A stretch of DNA of 64,000 nucleotides, from the NCBI RefSeq assembly GCF_009931655.1, contig NZ_CP047984.1, positions 2,435,001 to 2,499,000 of the forward strand, given 5' to 3'. Each line of letters begins with the position of its first letter. Position 1 is the stretch's first letter. The notes beneath the pieces were generated by a model. The model did no database searches. It was given only the letters and a program-made list of their open reading frames with translations, and had not been told where the DNA came from. A program made the position numbers and the translations under genes. The DNA is from Pontibacter russatus. Lineage in GTDB: Bacteria; Bacteroidota; Bacteroidia; Cytophagales; Hymenobacteraceae. This document shows positions 38,350 to 46,825 of this stretch, piece after piece.

Positions 38350-39447
38350 ATGGAAAAGCAACCACTATTAAAACCGATAACACTACACGACCTGGAGTTG
38401 AAGAACCGGGTCATCATGGCCCCGATGACGCGAAGCCGCGCCGACAACGCAGGCAATGTGCCCAACGACATCATGGTGACCTATTACACGCAGCGCGCCG
38501 GCGCAGGACTCATCATCACGGAGGGTTCACAGATTTCGAAGCAGGCGGAAGGATATATAAACACACCCGGCATCTATACCGAAGAGCAGGTGGCAGGCTG
38601 GAAGAAAGTAACGGAGGCCGTACACGCCGAAGGCGGCAAAATCTTCCTGCAGTTGTGGCACGTAGGCCGCATGTCGCACCCCGATTTCCAGGGCGGCGAC
38701 TTGCCCGTGGCTCCTTCCGCCATCAACCCGAACGCCAAGTCTTTCACGCCCCAGGGCTTCAAGGACACGGTTACGCCGCGCGAGCTGACCGTGCCTGAAA
38801 TCAGGCAGATTGTGCAGGACTACAGAAAAGCGGCGAAGAATGCCATGGCCGCAGGCTTCGACGGGGTGGAGATACACGCCTCCAACGGCTACCTGCTGCA
38901 CCAGTTCTTTGTGAGCACCGCCAACGTGCGCACCGATGCATATGGCGGCTCCAAAGAGAACCGGGCGCGCATCCTGTTCGAGGTGCTGGAGGCGGTGAAG
39001 GAAGCCGTTCCGGTAGAGCGCATCGGCATCCGCCTGAACCCGAGCCTGCACGGAGGCTTCGGCATTACCGTGAACGAGGACACCATCCCGACCTACGACT
39101 ATATCATTGAGAGGCTGAACAACTACCAACTGGCGTACCTGCACCTGACGGAGGCTTCGCCCGCTACGTACGAGGTGCCGTTTATAGAGCCACATATAGC
39201 CAAACGCTATCGCCCTGTATATAAAGGCAACCTGATGATCAACGGCGGCTTTACGCAGGAAAAAGGAAACGAGGTGATCGAGGCAGGCGATGCGGACATG
39301 GTGGCCTTCGGGGTGCCGTTTATCGCCAACCCGGACCTGCCGGAGCGCTTCGCCCAAAACGCGGAGCTGCAGGCGGCCGACCAAAACACCTTCTACGCAC
39401 CAGGTGTGAAAGGCTATATAGATTACCCATCGCTGGCAGAAGCATAA
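38350..39447 (+). CDS. Old Yellow Enzyme family alkene reductase (NemA-like)
   Basis: A 365-residue FMN enzyme that reduces activated C=C bonds, for example N-ethylmaleimide or enones, with NADPH. Signature regions: NRVIMAPMTRSRAD near 18-31, LWHVGRMSHPDFQGG, the long stretch with GFDGVEIHASNGYLLHQF and RTDAYGGSKENRARI, and INGGFTQEKGNEVIEAGDADMV near the C terminus, where FMN phosphate binds. It follows the aldo/keto reductase on the same strand with an 88-base repeat-containing gap and is probably part of the MarR-controlled unit. A terminator hairpin lies 25 bases downstream. Confidence 0.95.
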   Translation: MEKQPLLKPITLHDLELKNRVIMAPMTRSRADNAGNVPNDIMVTYYTQRAGAGLIITEGSQISKQAEGYINTPGIYTEEQVAGWKKVTEAVHAEGGKIFLQLWHVGRMSHPDFQGGDLPVAPSAINPNAKSFTPQGFKDTVTPRELTVPEIRQIVQDYRKAAKNAMAAGFDGVEIHASNGYLLHQFFVSTANVRTDAYGGSKENRARILFEVLEAVKEAVPVERIGIRLNPSLHGGFGITVNEDTIPTYDYIIERLNNYQLAYLHLTEASPATYEVPFIEPHIAKRYRPVYKGNLMINGGFTQEKGNEVIEAGDADMVAFGVPFIANPDLPERFAQNAELQAADQNTFYAPGVKGYIDYPSLAEA

Positions 39448-39471
39448 GCCTGCGTTATATATGGCCCAGCA

Positions 39472-39507
39472 AAACAGCCAGCCGCCGCAAGAGGCGGCTG
39501 GCTGTTT
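39472..39507 (+). terminator. Terminator hairpin after the ene-reductase
   Basis: A 15-bp perfect stem (39472-39486 with 39493-39507, core CAGCCAGCCGCC) and 6-base loop, ending GTTTCG. Strong stem, short T run. Confidence 0.85.
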
Positions 39508-39655
39508 CGTTTGTGGCAAGTGCGGGCGCAGGGCAAAGCTTTATGTATCAAAAACAAGGCAATGTTTACCTATTTCAGCACAAATTAAGCTACTTTTACT
39601 TTTTGCATCCTGCCGCTGAAGGGCGGCGCGAGCGGCTTAAAGCAAGCGTACAACT

Positions 39656-40141
39656 ATGAAACTGAAAATAAGAACCGGCTTCGGCTACGATGTACACCAG
39701 TTGCAGGAAGGGCTTGATTTCTGGCTCGGCGGCATCCGGGTGCCGCACACGCACGGGGCGCTCGGGCACTCCGACGCCGATGTGCTCATCCACGTGATTT
39801 GCGATGCCCTGCTGGGCGCGGCGAACATGCGCGACATCGGCTTCCACTTCTCCGACAAAGACCCCAAGTACAAGGGCATCGACAGCAAAATCCTGCTGCG
39901 GGAGGTGGTACACCTGCTGGCGCTGGAAGGCTACGAAATCGGAAACATCGACTCCACCGTCTGCCTGCAGGAGCCGAAGGTGAACCCCCATATCCCGGCC
40001 ATGAAAACATGCCTGGCAGAGGTGATGGGCATCCCGGAAGAGGATATCTCCATCAAGGCCACCACCACCGAGCACTTGGGCTTTGTGGGCAAAAAGGAAG
40101 GGGTGGCCGCTTTTGCAACTGTTTTGATACAAAAGCAGTAG
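39656..40141 (+). CDS. ispF: 2-C-methyl-D-erythritol 2,4-cyclodiphosphate synthase
   Basis: The fifth step of the MEP isoprenoid pathway: cyclises CDP-ME 2-phosphate with loss of CMP. The 161-residue protein is standard length. Metal ligands D12 and H14 are in GYDVHQL, with a further His in GALGHSDADVLIHVICDALLGA; the substrate-binding IDSTVCLQEPKVNPH and the C-terminal ATTTEHLGFVGKKEGV are conserved. It forms a homotrimer in the cytoplasm. No other MEP gene is adjacent. Start at 39656 is fixed by the family (MKLKIRTGFGYDVH). Confidence 0.96.
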   Translation: MKLKIRTGFGYDVHQLQEGLDFWLGGIRVPHTHGALGHSDADVLIHVICDALLGAANMRDIGFHFSDKDPKYKGIDSKILLREVVHLLALEGYEIGNIDSTVCLQEPKVNPHIPAMKTCLAEVMGIPEEDISIKATTTEHLGFVGKKEGVAAFATVLIQKQ

Positions 40142-40239
40142 GTAACGGGGCACCGCTCCCGACACCCCTGTACCTGCGCCTTTACCTTTCGCTTGGCGCG
40201 GCGATGTGAAACAAACACCTTATCCAACCAATGGTATAT

Positions 40240-41913
40240 ATGAAGCGATACATTTATGGTTACGTGCTGCTGGCCGCCCTCGGGTTTGGCTGCGCCAAGA
40301 CGCCCGCAACTTCCACTACCTCCACCACCGAAACCAGCACACCCGCCATCGTGACCGACACAGCCGCGCTCAGCGAAGCCGCGCCGAAATACGCCGCTAC
40401 CGTCACCGCCGCCGACCTTTCCAGGCACCTCACCATCCTGGCCTCGGATGAGTACGAAGGCCGCAACACCGGCGAGAAAGGCCAGAAAATGGCAGCCGAG
40501 TATATTTCCCGCGAGTTCCGCGAAGACGGCCTGGCCGGGCCTGTCAAAACTAATTCTGCCAACCCCTACTACCAGACTTTCGAATTGGAAAAGAGCATGT
40601 GGGGCGATGGCTATATGACCGTTGGGGAGGAGAAATACCTGATGATGAAGGATTTCTTCGTGCTGGGCAACACTCCTTTCCAGACCGAGCAGGCCGTGGA
40701 CGTGGTGTTTGCCGGGTACGGGATTGATGACGCCAACTACTCGGACTACACCAACCTGGATGCAGAGGGAAAAGTGCTGGTGGTGCTGGCCGGGGAGCCC
40801 AAAGGAGCTGATGGGAATTACCTGGTGAGCGGCACCGGCAAAGCCTCCGACTGGGGCAACGACTACCGCACCAAGCGCAACGCCGCCACCGAGCACGGCG
40901 CCAAAGCCGTGATGATTGTGACGGGCACCAACCCAGGCGAGTTCAACAGTCTGACGCAGCGCTACAAGGCCTATGCCAACCGCCCGTCCCTTGGCTTGAA
41001 GAGCAGCGCCGAAAACCCATCCGCAGCCACCATCTTTATATCGCCGGTGGCGGGCGCGGCCTTGCTGAGCACCACCACCGAGAAGCTCCTGAACTACAAC
41101 AAGCAGGTGGCCACGGCCGGTAAGCCCGTTGCAGCCAGCTTCACCGCCGCCAAGGACGCCAAGATCATGACGGAGCGCATATCTGACCCGCTGCCAACCG
41201 AGAACGTGCTGGGCTATATAGAGGGCACCGACAAAAAGGACGAGGTAGTGGTGCTGACGGCGCATTACGACCATGTGGGGATGGACACCACCCTGCAGGG
41301 CGACCAGATATATAACGGCGCCAACGACGACGGCTCGGGCACGGTGGCGGTCATAGAAATAGCCGAGGCGTTTGCCCAGGCCAAGAAAGACGGCTACGGG
41401 CCGCGCCGCAGCGTGCTGTTCATGACCGTGACGGCCGAGGAGAAAGGCCTGCTGGGCTCGGAGTATTACTCCGCAAACCCGGTCTTCCCGCTGGAGAACA
41501 CAGTGGCCGACATCAACATCGACATGATCGGCCGCATGGACACGGAGCATGAGAAAACCAACAACAGCAACTACATCTACTCCATCGGGGCCGACAAGCT
41601 ATCTTCGGAACTGCACGAGATAAACGAGGCGATGAACGGGAAGTACGTACACCTGGAGCTCGACTACACTTACAACGATGAGAACGACCCGAACCGCTTC
41701 TACTACCGCTCCGACCACTACAACTTCGCCAAGCACGGCATCCCGATCGTGTTCTACTTCAACGGCGTACACGAAGATTACCACCAGCCCTCCGACGAGG
41801 TGGACAAGATAATTTTTGAGAGCGCCGAGAAGGTGGCAAGGCTGGCGTTCCACGTGGCCTGGGAGCTGGCCAACCGCGAGAACCGCATCGTGGTGGACAG
41901 CAACAAGAAATAG
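40240..41913 (+). CDS. M28 family metallopeptidase lipoprotein
   Basis: A 557-residue exported zinc aminopeptidase. The start at 40240 gives the signal MKRYIYGYVLLAALGFGC with lipobox Cys at position 18; an ATG three codons earlier (40231) is possible. After a Thr/Ser-rich linker the protein has a PA-type inserted domain (about 130-270) and the M28 catalytic region (about 320-550) with ligands in LTAHYDHVGMD, NGANDDGSGTVAV, TAEEKGLLGSEYY, NIDMIGRMD and HEDYHQPSDEVDKI. It should sit in the outer membrane or periplasm and trim peptides for nutrition. It begins 98 bases after ispF and is followed by a repeat and a LutB-like gene. Confidence 0.93.
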   Translation: MKRYIYGYVLLAALGFGCAKTPATSTTSTTETSTPAIVTDTAALSEAAPKYAATVTAADLSRHLTILASDEYEGRNTGEKGQKMAAEYISREFREDGLAGPVKTNSANPYYQTFELEKSMWGDGYMTVGEEKYLMMKDFFVLGNTPFQTEQAVDVVFAGYGIDDANYSDYTNLDAEGKVLVVLAGEPKGADGNYLVSGTGKASDWGNDYRTKRNAATEHGAKAVMIVTGTNPGEFNSLTQRYKAYANRPSLGLKSSAENPSAATIFISPVAGAALLSTTTEKLLNYNKQVATAGKPVAASFTAAKDAKIMTERISDPLPTENVLGYIEGTDKKDEVVVLTAHYDHVGMDTTLQGDQIYNGANDDGSGTVAVIEIAEAFAQAKKDGYGPRRSVLFMTVTAEEKGLLGSEYYSANPVFPLENTVADINIDMIGRMDTEHEKTNNSNYIYSIGADKLSSELHEINEAMNGKYVHLELDYTYNDENDPNRFYYRSDHYNFAKHGIPIVFYFNGVHEDYHQPSDEVDKIIFESAEKVARLAFHVAWELANRENRIVVDSNKK

Positions 41914-41920
41914 TTTTGAA

Positions 41921-41961
41921 TTACGAGTTCGGAGTTTTGGATTCCAACTCGGAACTCGTAA
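41921..41961. repeat. Inverted repeat between the M28 peptidase and the LutB-like gene
   Basis: TTACGAGTTCGGAGTT (41921-41936) and AACTCGGAACTCGTAA (41946-41961) match inverted at 15 of 16. The repeat is read as the first codons of the longest frame of the downstream gene, a false extension. Another AATTCGTAATTCC fragment follows. Confidence 0.7.
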
Positions 41962-41978
41962 TTCGTAATTCCAACAGT

Positions 41979-43352
41979 ATGAGTAAACTGAAACAGTTTC
42001 TGCTGGATGCAGAGGCAAAGTCCTTCGACCAGGGCCACCGCGCCACCATCCGCTTCAACATCGGCAAGTACAATGCCGCTGTGCAGCGCGGCCTTACCCA
42101 GTACACCGACCACGAGCTGGCCCGCGAGCGCGGCTCTTTCATAAAAACCAACGCCATCAACAACCTCGACAAGTACCTGATGGAGTTCGAGGCCAACTTC
42201 ACGGCCCGGGGCGGCAAGGTGATATGGGCCCGCGACGCGCAGGAGGCGCTGAAGGAGATCGGTGAGATCATGAAGCGCAAGCGTGCCCGCTCGGTGGTAA
42301 AGTCCAAATCGATGACGACGGAGGAGATACACCTGAACGAGTACCTCGAGAAGAACGGCATCGAAACGGTGGAAACCGATCTGGGCGAGTACATCGTGCA
42401 GTTGGCCGAGCAGCGGCCCTACCACATCGTGACGCCGGCCATGCACATGTCCAAAAAAGACATCTCGGACCTGTTCGTGCGCAAGCTCGGCATCCCGCCC
42501 ACCGACAACGCCGAGGAACTGGTGGCCGTGGCCCGCAAGCTGCTGCGCGAGAAGTACACCGCCGCCGAGGTGGGCATCACGGGGGGCAACTTCCTGATTG
42601 CCGACGTGGGCGGCATCGCCGTGACGGAGAACGAGGGCAACGCCCGCCTCTCCACCACCTTCCCCAGAACGCACATCGCCATTGTGGGCATCGAGAAGAT
42701 GATTCCGTCTATCATGGACCTGGACCTGTTCTGGCCGCTCCTGAGCACCAGCGGCACCGGCCAGAACGTGACCATCTACAACACCATCCTGACGGGGCCG
42801 CGCCAGCCGAAAGAGAAAGACGGCCCGGAGGAGATGTACGTGGTGCTGCTCGACAATGGCCGCACCGACCTGCTGGCGCTGCCCGAGAAGCGTGAGGCCC
42901 TGAACTGCATCCGCTGCGGCGCCTGCCTCAATGTGTGCCCGGTCTACAAAAACATCGGCGGCCATACCTACGAGAGCACGTACAGCGGCCCTATCGGCTC
43001 CGTGATCACACCGCATTACAACGGCATGGCCGAGCACAAACACCTGAGCTTCGCCAGTTCCCTTTGCGGGGCCTGCACCTCGGTGTGCCCGGTCAAGATA
43101 AACATCCACAACCTGCTGCTGCTGAACCGCAAGCAAAGCGTGGACGAGGGGCTGGCCGACAAGCAGGAGACCACAGCGTTTAAGTTCTGGCTGAAGGCGA
43201 TGAAGAGCCGCACGCTGCTGAACCTGGCCCCGGCCTTTGCCAAGAACTTCGTGCTGAAGCAGGTGCTGAAAGACACCTGGAGCAAACGCCGCGAACCGCT
43301 GCACGTGCCGCCAAAGTCGTTTAACCAGCTTTGGAAAGAGCGACGGAAATAA
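41979..43352 (+). CDS. LutB-like iron-sulfur protein (LUD domain plus two 4Fe-4S motifs)
   Basis: A 457-residue protein resembling LutB/YkgF, part of a lactate-oxidising complex. The LUD domain fills about 60-300 (GNFLIADVGGIAVTENEGNAR) and two ferredoxin-like clusters are seen: CIRCGACLNVCP near 310 and CGACTSVCP near 364, each followed by a further Cys-Pro. Start at 41979 (MSKLKQFLLDAEAKSF) matches the family; the 21 codons before it derive from a palindromic repeat. LutA and LutC genes, usual partners, are not adjacent, so it either works with partners encoded elsewhere or in another electron-transfer role. A terminator follows within 25 bases. Confidence 0.9.
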   Translation: MSKLKQFLLDAEAKSFDQGHRATIRFNIGKYNAAVQRGLTQYTDHELARERGSFIKTNAINNLDKYLMEFEANFTARGGKVIWARDAQEALKEIGEIMKRKRARSVVKSKSMTTEEIHLNEYLEKNGIETVETDLGEYIVQLAEQRPYHIVTPAMHMSKKDISDLFVRKLGIPPTDNAEELVAVARKLLREKYTAAEVGITGGNFLIADVGGIAVTENEGNARLSTTFPRTHIAIVGIEKMIPSIMDLDLFWPLLSTSGTGQNVTIYNTILTGPRQPKEKDGPEEMYVVLLDNGRTDLLALPEKREALNCIRCGACLNVCPVYKNIGGHTYESTYSGPIGSVITPHYNGMAEHKHLSFASSLCGACTSVCPVKINIHNLLLLNRKQSVDEGLADKQETTAFKFWLKAMKSRTLLNLAPAFAKNFVLKQVLKDTWSKRREPLHVPPKSFNQLWKERRK

Positions 43353-43374
43353 AGAAAAAGCCCGCTATATAGGA

Positions 43375-43430
43375 GGCCATACAGAAAAGGCCGCCGCAGG
43401 TAACCCTGCAACGGCCTTTTCTGTATGGCC
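43375..43430 (+). terminator. Large terminator hairpin after the LutB-like gene
   Basis: A perfect 19-bp outer stem (43375-43393 with 43412-43430) containing AGAAAAGGCC encloses a second small stem (CGCAGG/CCTGC). Its inner arm ends CCTTTTCTG. Sits 22 bases after the stop codon. Confidence 0.8.
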
Positions 43431-43559
43431 TGGCCCGTGGTTTATATATGGGCAGGGCTGCAATCAAAACTTGCCTGCACAGCAAACGCCCGCACCCGGG
43501 CAGCCGGTACGGAAGAAGCGGGAAAGCAGCAGGAGGCCTGGCAGCCTCCCCCGCTGGGG

Positions 43560-44015
43560 CTATATCAGAATCTGGCGGCTGATGCTCTCGTCCAGCGAGA
43601 TGAGCGTTTCGGTGCGCTGCACGCCTTCCAGGGCCTGCAGTTTCTCGTTCAGCACCTCGCGCAGGTGCTTGGTGTCGCGGCAGATAAGTTTGGCGAACAT
43701 GCTGTAGGTGCCGGTGGTGTAGTGCAGTTCCACCACCTCCGGAATGGCGCGGATCTGCTCGACGGCCTCCTTGTACTCGGAGCCTTTCTCCAGAAAAACC
43801 CCAATGAAAGCGCAGATGTCGAACCCTACGGCCGAGGGGTTGATCAGCAGTTGCGCCCCCTTCACCACGCCCATTTCGTTCAGTTTCTTCATGCGCACAT
43901 GTATCGTACCGCCAGACACGTTCAACTCCTTCGCGATATCGGTATAAGCACGCGTCACGTCCTGCATGAGCAGCCTTAAGATCTGCTTATCCAGATTATC
44001 GATTTCATAATTCAT
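43560..44015 (-). CDS. Lrp/AsnC family transcriptional regulator
   Basis: A 151-residue regulator with an N-terminal helix-turn-helix (about 5-60; DNLDKQILRLLMQDVTRAYT and DIAKELNVSGGTIHVRMKKL) and a C-terminal RAM ligand-binding domain (about 65-150; FDICAFIGVFLEKGS, VELHYTTGTYSMFAKLICRD). Such proteins respond to amino acids. It is divergent from the asparagine-synthetase-like gene, the same arrangement as asnC-asnA in Escherichia coli, so asparagine or aspartate is the likely effector and the 164-base intergenic region the likely operator site. It is about the length of AsnC (152 residues). Confidence 0.93.
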   Translation of the reverse strand: MNYEIDNLDKQILRLLMQDVTRAYTDIAKELNVSGGTIHVRMKKLNEMGVVKGAQLLINPSAVGFDICAFIGVFLEKGSEYKEAVEQIRAIPEVVELHYTTGTYSMFAKLICRDTKHLREVLNEKLQALEGVQRTETLISLDESISRQILI

Positions 44016-44048
44016 ATGCTCCTATACTTGCTAGTATTAACAAAGTTG

Positions 44049-44056
44049 CAAATATA
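44049..44056 (-). promoter_or_regulatory. -7 element of the Lrp/AsnC gene
   Basis: On the minus strand TATATTTG (44056-44049) fits TAnnTTTG, 33 bases before the ATG at 44015. No good -33 TTTG was found. Confidence 0.5.
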
Positions 44057-44097
44057 ACACCATTTTCTTAAAAATCTAACAACAGCTAAAAATTCTA

Positions 44098-44138
44098 TTT
44101 GTTGATTTTATAACTAAGCACTATATTTGTTACCTTTG
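44098..44138 (+). promoter_or_regulatory. Promoter of the asparagine-synthetase-like gene
   Basis: TTTG (44098-44101) and TATATTTG (44122-44129), 20 bp apart, form a near-ideal Bacteroidota promoter. A second -7-like box TACCTTTG follows at 44131-44138. The ATG is at 44180. Confidence 0.7.
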
Positions 44139-44179
44139 TGCATAGCAAACAGTAAATATTTTACCAATTTAGCAAGAAT

Positions 44180-45133
44180 ATGGAGCAACAAACAACAGCA
44201 GCGTCAACGGCACTAGATGCTACACTAGGCCACCTGGGCCGGGCAATTCTACCAAAAGTGCTACAAGTGCAGCAAGGTATTGTTCGCGCCACGCATGAAT
44301 TCATGTTCAAGAAGGGACTGACGCAGCTTATGCCGCTCATGCTCTCCCCCATCACAGACCCACTGAACCACGGGGTGGTCGATGCCTCCATACAGTATGC
44401 CGAGCAGCGCTGGAGCCTCACCAAGTCCATGATTTTCCATAAGCAGCTGGCCTTACTCAACCCTGCGCTCAACAGCCTGTACATCATTTCGCCTAACGTG
44501 CGCCTTGAGTTCGCGGACCGCGCCGACACCGGCCGCCACCTGTTCGAGTTCACGCAGATAGACTTCGAGTTCAAAAACAAGGACCGCTTCTATGTGATGG
44601 AGTTCATGGAGGAGCTGGTGAACTTCATCTTCGACCGCCTGAACAAAGAGCTCCCGGAGCTGCTGCTGGAACTGCGCGGGGAGCTGCTGCCGCAGTACGA
44701 GAAGTGGCCTGTATACCGCACCGAGAAGTTGGAGGCTGCGCTGGGGCCGGATTACGAGCACCTGAAGTCAGAGGAGGCCACCAGCCCGTTCTGGCTGCTG
44801 AACCACCGCCGCGAGTTCTACGACAAGGAGGACCCCAAAAGCCCGGGCACTTACCTGAACTATGACGTGATCTGGCCTGAAGGCTTCGGCGAGGGCCTGT
44901 CTGGCGCGGAGCGCGAGAACGAGTACAACCAGATAAAGAAGCGCATGGCCGAGGTAGGCACTAACGAGGAAATTTTCAAAAACTACCTGGAGATAGCCAA
45001 AGAGAACGGCCTGCCCAAGACTGCCGGCGGCGGTTTTGGCGTGGAGCGCATGACGCGCTTTATATGCCGCCTCAAAGATGTGAACGAGGCGACCGTTTTC
45101 TCGCGCAAGCCTTTTACCCAGGCTATTTTCTAA
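44180..45133 (+). CDS. Asparagine synthetase A of the asparaginyl-tRNA-synthetase-like type
   Basis: A 317-residue class II aminoacyl-tRNA-synthetase core lacking the N-terminal anticodon-binding OB domain. Motif 2-like sequence is RLEFADRADTGRHLFEFTQIDFEF (long Phe-Glu-Phe-Thr-Gln core) and motif 3 is GGGFGVERMTRF near the C terminus; both resemble AsnRS/AspRS. It does not resemble E. coli AsnA, whose sequence I compared from memory. Archaeal proteins of this form make asparagine from aspartate and ammonia with ATP. Divergence from an AsnC-type regulator supports that role here. Alternative: an uncharacterised tRNA-synthetase paralogue acting on another substrate. Terminator follows at 45189. 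Confidence 0.85.
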   Translation: MEQQTTAASTALDATLGHLGRAILPKVLQVQQGIVRATHEFMFKKGLTQLMPLMLSPITDPLNHGVVDASIQYAEQRWSLTKSMIFHKQLALLNPALNSLYIISPNVRLEFADRADTGRHLFEFTQIDFEFKNKDRFYVMEFMEELVNFIFDRLNKELPELLLELRGELLPQYEKWPVYRTEKLEAALGPDYEHLKSEEATSPFWLLNHRREFYDKEDPKSPGTYLNYDVIWPEGFGEGLSGAERENEYNQIKKRMAEVGTNEEIFKNYLEIAKENGLPKTAGGGFGVERMTRFICRLKDVNEATVFSRKPFTQAIF

Positions 45134-45188
45134 ACTGCACCCAAACGGCCGCATTTACTTGCGCCAGCATATATGATATATGCATTTA

Positions 45189-45217
45189 AAAAGCCCGCTG
45201 CCACACAGCGGGCTTTT
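45189..45217 (+). terminator. Terminator after the asparagine-synthetase-like gene
   Basis: A 12-bp perfect stem (45189-45200 with 45206-45217, core GCCCGCTG), 5-base loop, followed by further T. Classic intrinsic terminator, 55 bases after the stop. Confidence 0.9.
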
Positions 45218-45320
45218 TTATTCGGCACCCGCGGCAAACCGCCCCCCGACATATTGCCGTAGTAGGATAGGGTTGTAAACAGAAATCATAGATACCTATC
45301 CCACATTCGTAATCAATTGT

Positions 45321-46745
45321 ATGCCTATGCTCACCGGACGCGTCAACGCACCTGAACTATATACAGAGTCTGACTGGCTCAACACCAACCGCAACTGGTC
45401 TATCAAAGACTTTAGAGGGAAAATTGTGCTGCTCGATTTCTGGACTTTCGGCTGCATCAACTGCCAGCACATTGTGCCGGACCTGAAGCGGCTGGAGGAG
45501 GAGTTTGCCGATGTGCTGATGGTCATCGGGGTGCATTCCGCCAAGTTCGACGCCGAGAAGCAGAACGAAACCATCGGACAGGCCATCCGCAAGTTCGGCA
45601 TAACACACCCGGTGGTGAACGACGCCAACTACAGGCTCTGGAACGAGTACGGCATCCGGGCATGGCCCACGGTGGTGCTCATCAACCCAAACGGCAAAGT
45701 GGTGGGCCAGCATGCGGGCGAGGGCGTGTACAACACGGTGCAACCCTATATCCAAAAGATGGCAGAGGAGTTTGCGCAGGCGCTGAACCGGGACCCGATT
45801 GATTTGCATATGGAAGAAAAGGCGGAGCGGTCGGCACTTTCCTTCCCCTCTAAGCTCCTTGCCGACACCGAAGGCCATCTGTACCTCTCCGACAGCGGGC
45901 ACAACCGCATCCTCAAGCTAAATCCGGAGGGCCAGGTGCTGGACGTGATTGGCAGCGGCAGGCAGGGTTTTGAGAACGGCGGCTATGCGGAGGCTTCCTT
46001 TTACGAGCCGCACGGCATGGCGCTCCACAACGGCAGTTTATATATAGCCGACGCCAAAAACAATGCCATCCGCAAAGCAGACCTGGCGCAGCGGCAGGTG
46101 AGCACCGCCTCCGGCACCGGCGAACTGGAATATTATTTCAAGGACAGCAAGATTGGCGTGCCCGTCAACCCAAACAGCCCCTGGGATTTGCTGGCGCTCG
46201 GTAACAATTTATATATAGCCAGTGCTGGCAATCACCAGATCCTCCGCATGGATATGGGAACCGGACAAGTGTACCGCTTTGCCGGCAGCGGCCGCGAAGC
46301 CCTCACCGACGGGCTGCTGCTGGAGGCGGCCTTCAACCAACCGAGCGGGCTGGCCAGCAACGGCAACGTGCTATATATAGCCGACGCCGAAGCCAGCGCC
46401 ATCCGGACCCTGAACACAGACTCGGGCATGGTGCTCACGCCGCTGGGCCGCGGCCTCTTCGATTTTGGGGATGTGGACGGGCCTGTAGACGATGCACTGC
46501 TGCAGCACTGCATGGGCGTGGAGATTATCGACAGCGATGTATATATAGCTGACACCTACAACGGCAAGATAAAAGTGCTGGACCTGAGCCGCCTGCGCGT
46601 CCGCACCCTGGCCGACGGCCTCAGCGAACCAAATGACCTCCTCTTTTTGAACGGACAGTTGTGGGTAACCAGCACCAACAGCCATCAATTGTTCAGAGTA
46701 GATTTACATACCGGGGAGAAGGAAGAGGTCGTGGTCCGGTTTTGA
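45321..46745 (+). CDS. Thioredoxin-like protein fused to an NHL-repeat beta-propeller
   Basis: A 474-residue protein with a thioredoxin/TlpA-like domain (about 10-155) whose active site is WTFGCINCQH, and an NHL beta-propeller (about 170-470) with repeats such as LYLSDSGHNRILKL, LYIADAKNNAIRKA, LYIASAGNHQILRM, LYIADAEASAIRTL and VYIADTYNGKIKVL. The family resembles human NHLRC2 in architecture. No signal peptide is seen, so it appears cytoplasmic. The substrate is unknown; the CxxC suggests thiol oxidoreductase activity and the propeller a binding platform. In each repeat the Tyr-Ile pair is encoded TATATA. An ATG two codons later (45327) is an alternative start. Confidence 0.88.
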   Translation: MPMLTGRVNAPELYTESDWLNTNRNWSIKDFRGKIVLLDFWTFGCINCQHIVPDLKRLEEEFADVLMVIGVHSAKFDAEKQNETIGQAIRKFGITHPVVNDANYRLWNEYGIRAWPTVVLINPNGKVVGQHAGEGVYNTVQPYIQKMAEEFAQALNRDPIDLHMEEKAERSALSFPSKLLADTEGHLYLSDSGHNRILKLNPEGQVLDVIGSGRQGFENGGYAEASFYEPHGMALHNGSLYIADAKNNAIRKADLAQRQVSTASGTGELEYYFKDSKIGVPVNPNSPWDLLALGNNLYIASAGNHQILRMDMGTGQVYRFAGSGREALTDGLLLEAAFNQPSGLASNGNVLYIADAEASAIRTLNTDSGMVLTPLGRGLFDFGDVDGPVDDALLQHCMGVEIIDSDVYIADTYNGKIKVLDLSRLRVRTLADGLSEPNDLLFLNGQLWVTSTNSHQLFRVDLHTGEKEEVVVRF

Positions 46746-46776
46746 GCTCATATATGAGTTATATATAAAAGTAAGT

Positions 46777-46803
46777 ATACTTCAAGTCTATGACTTGAAG
46801 TAT
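46777..46803. terminator. Hairpin between convergent genes
   Basis: ATACTTCAAGT (46777-46787) pairs with ACTTGAAGTAT (46793-46803) across a 5-base loop. It lies between the NHL gene and the YczE-like gene, which point toward each other. No long T run, so moderate confidence. Confidence 0.5.
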
Positions 46804-46825
46804 TGGAATTCCTAAACTTCCACTT

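Noticed and set aside
46746..46825. Small RNA between the convergent NHL and YczE-like genes
   Set aside because: Only a single short hairpin is present, which is explained as a shared terminator.
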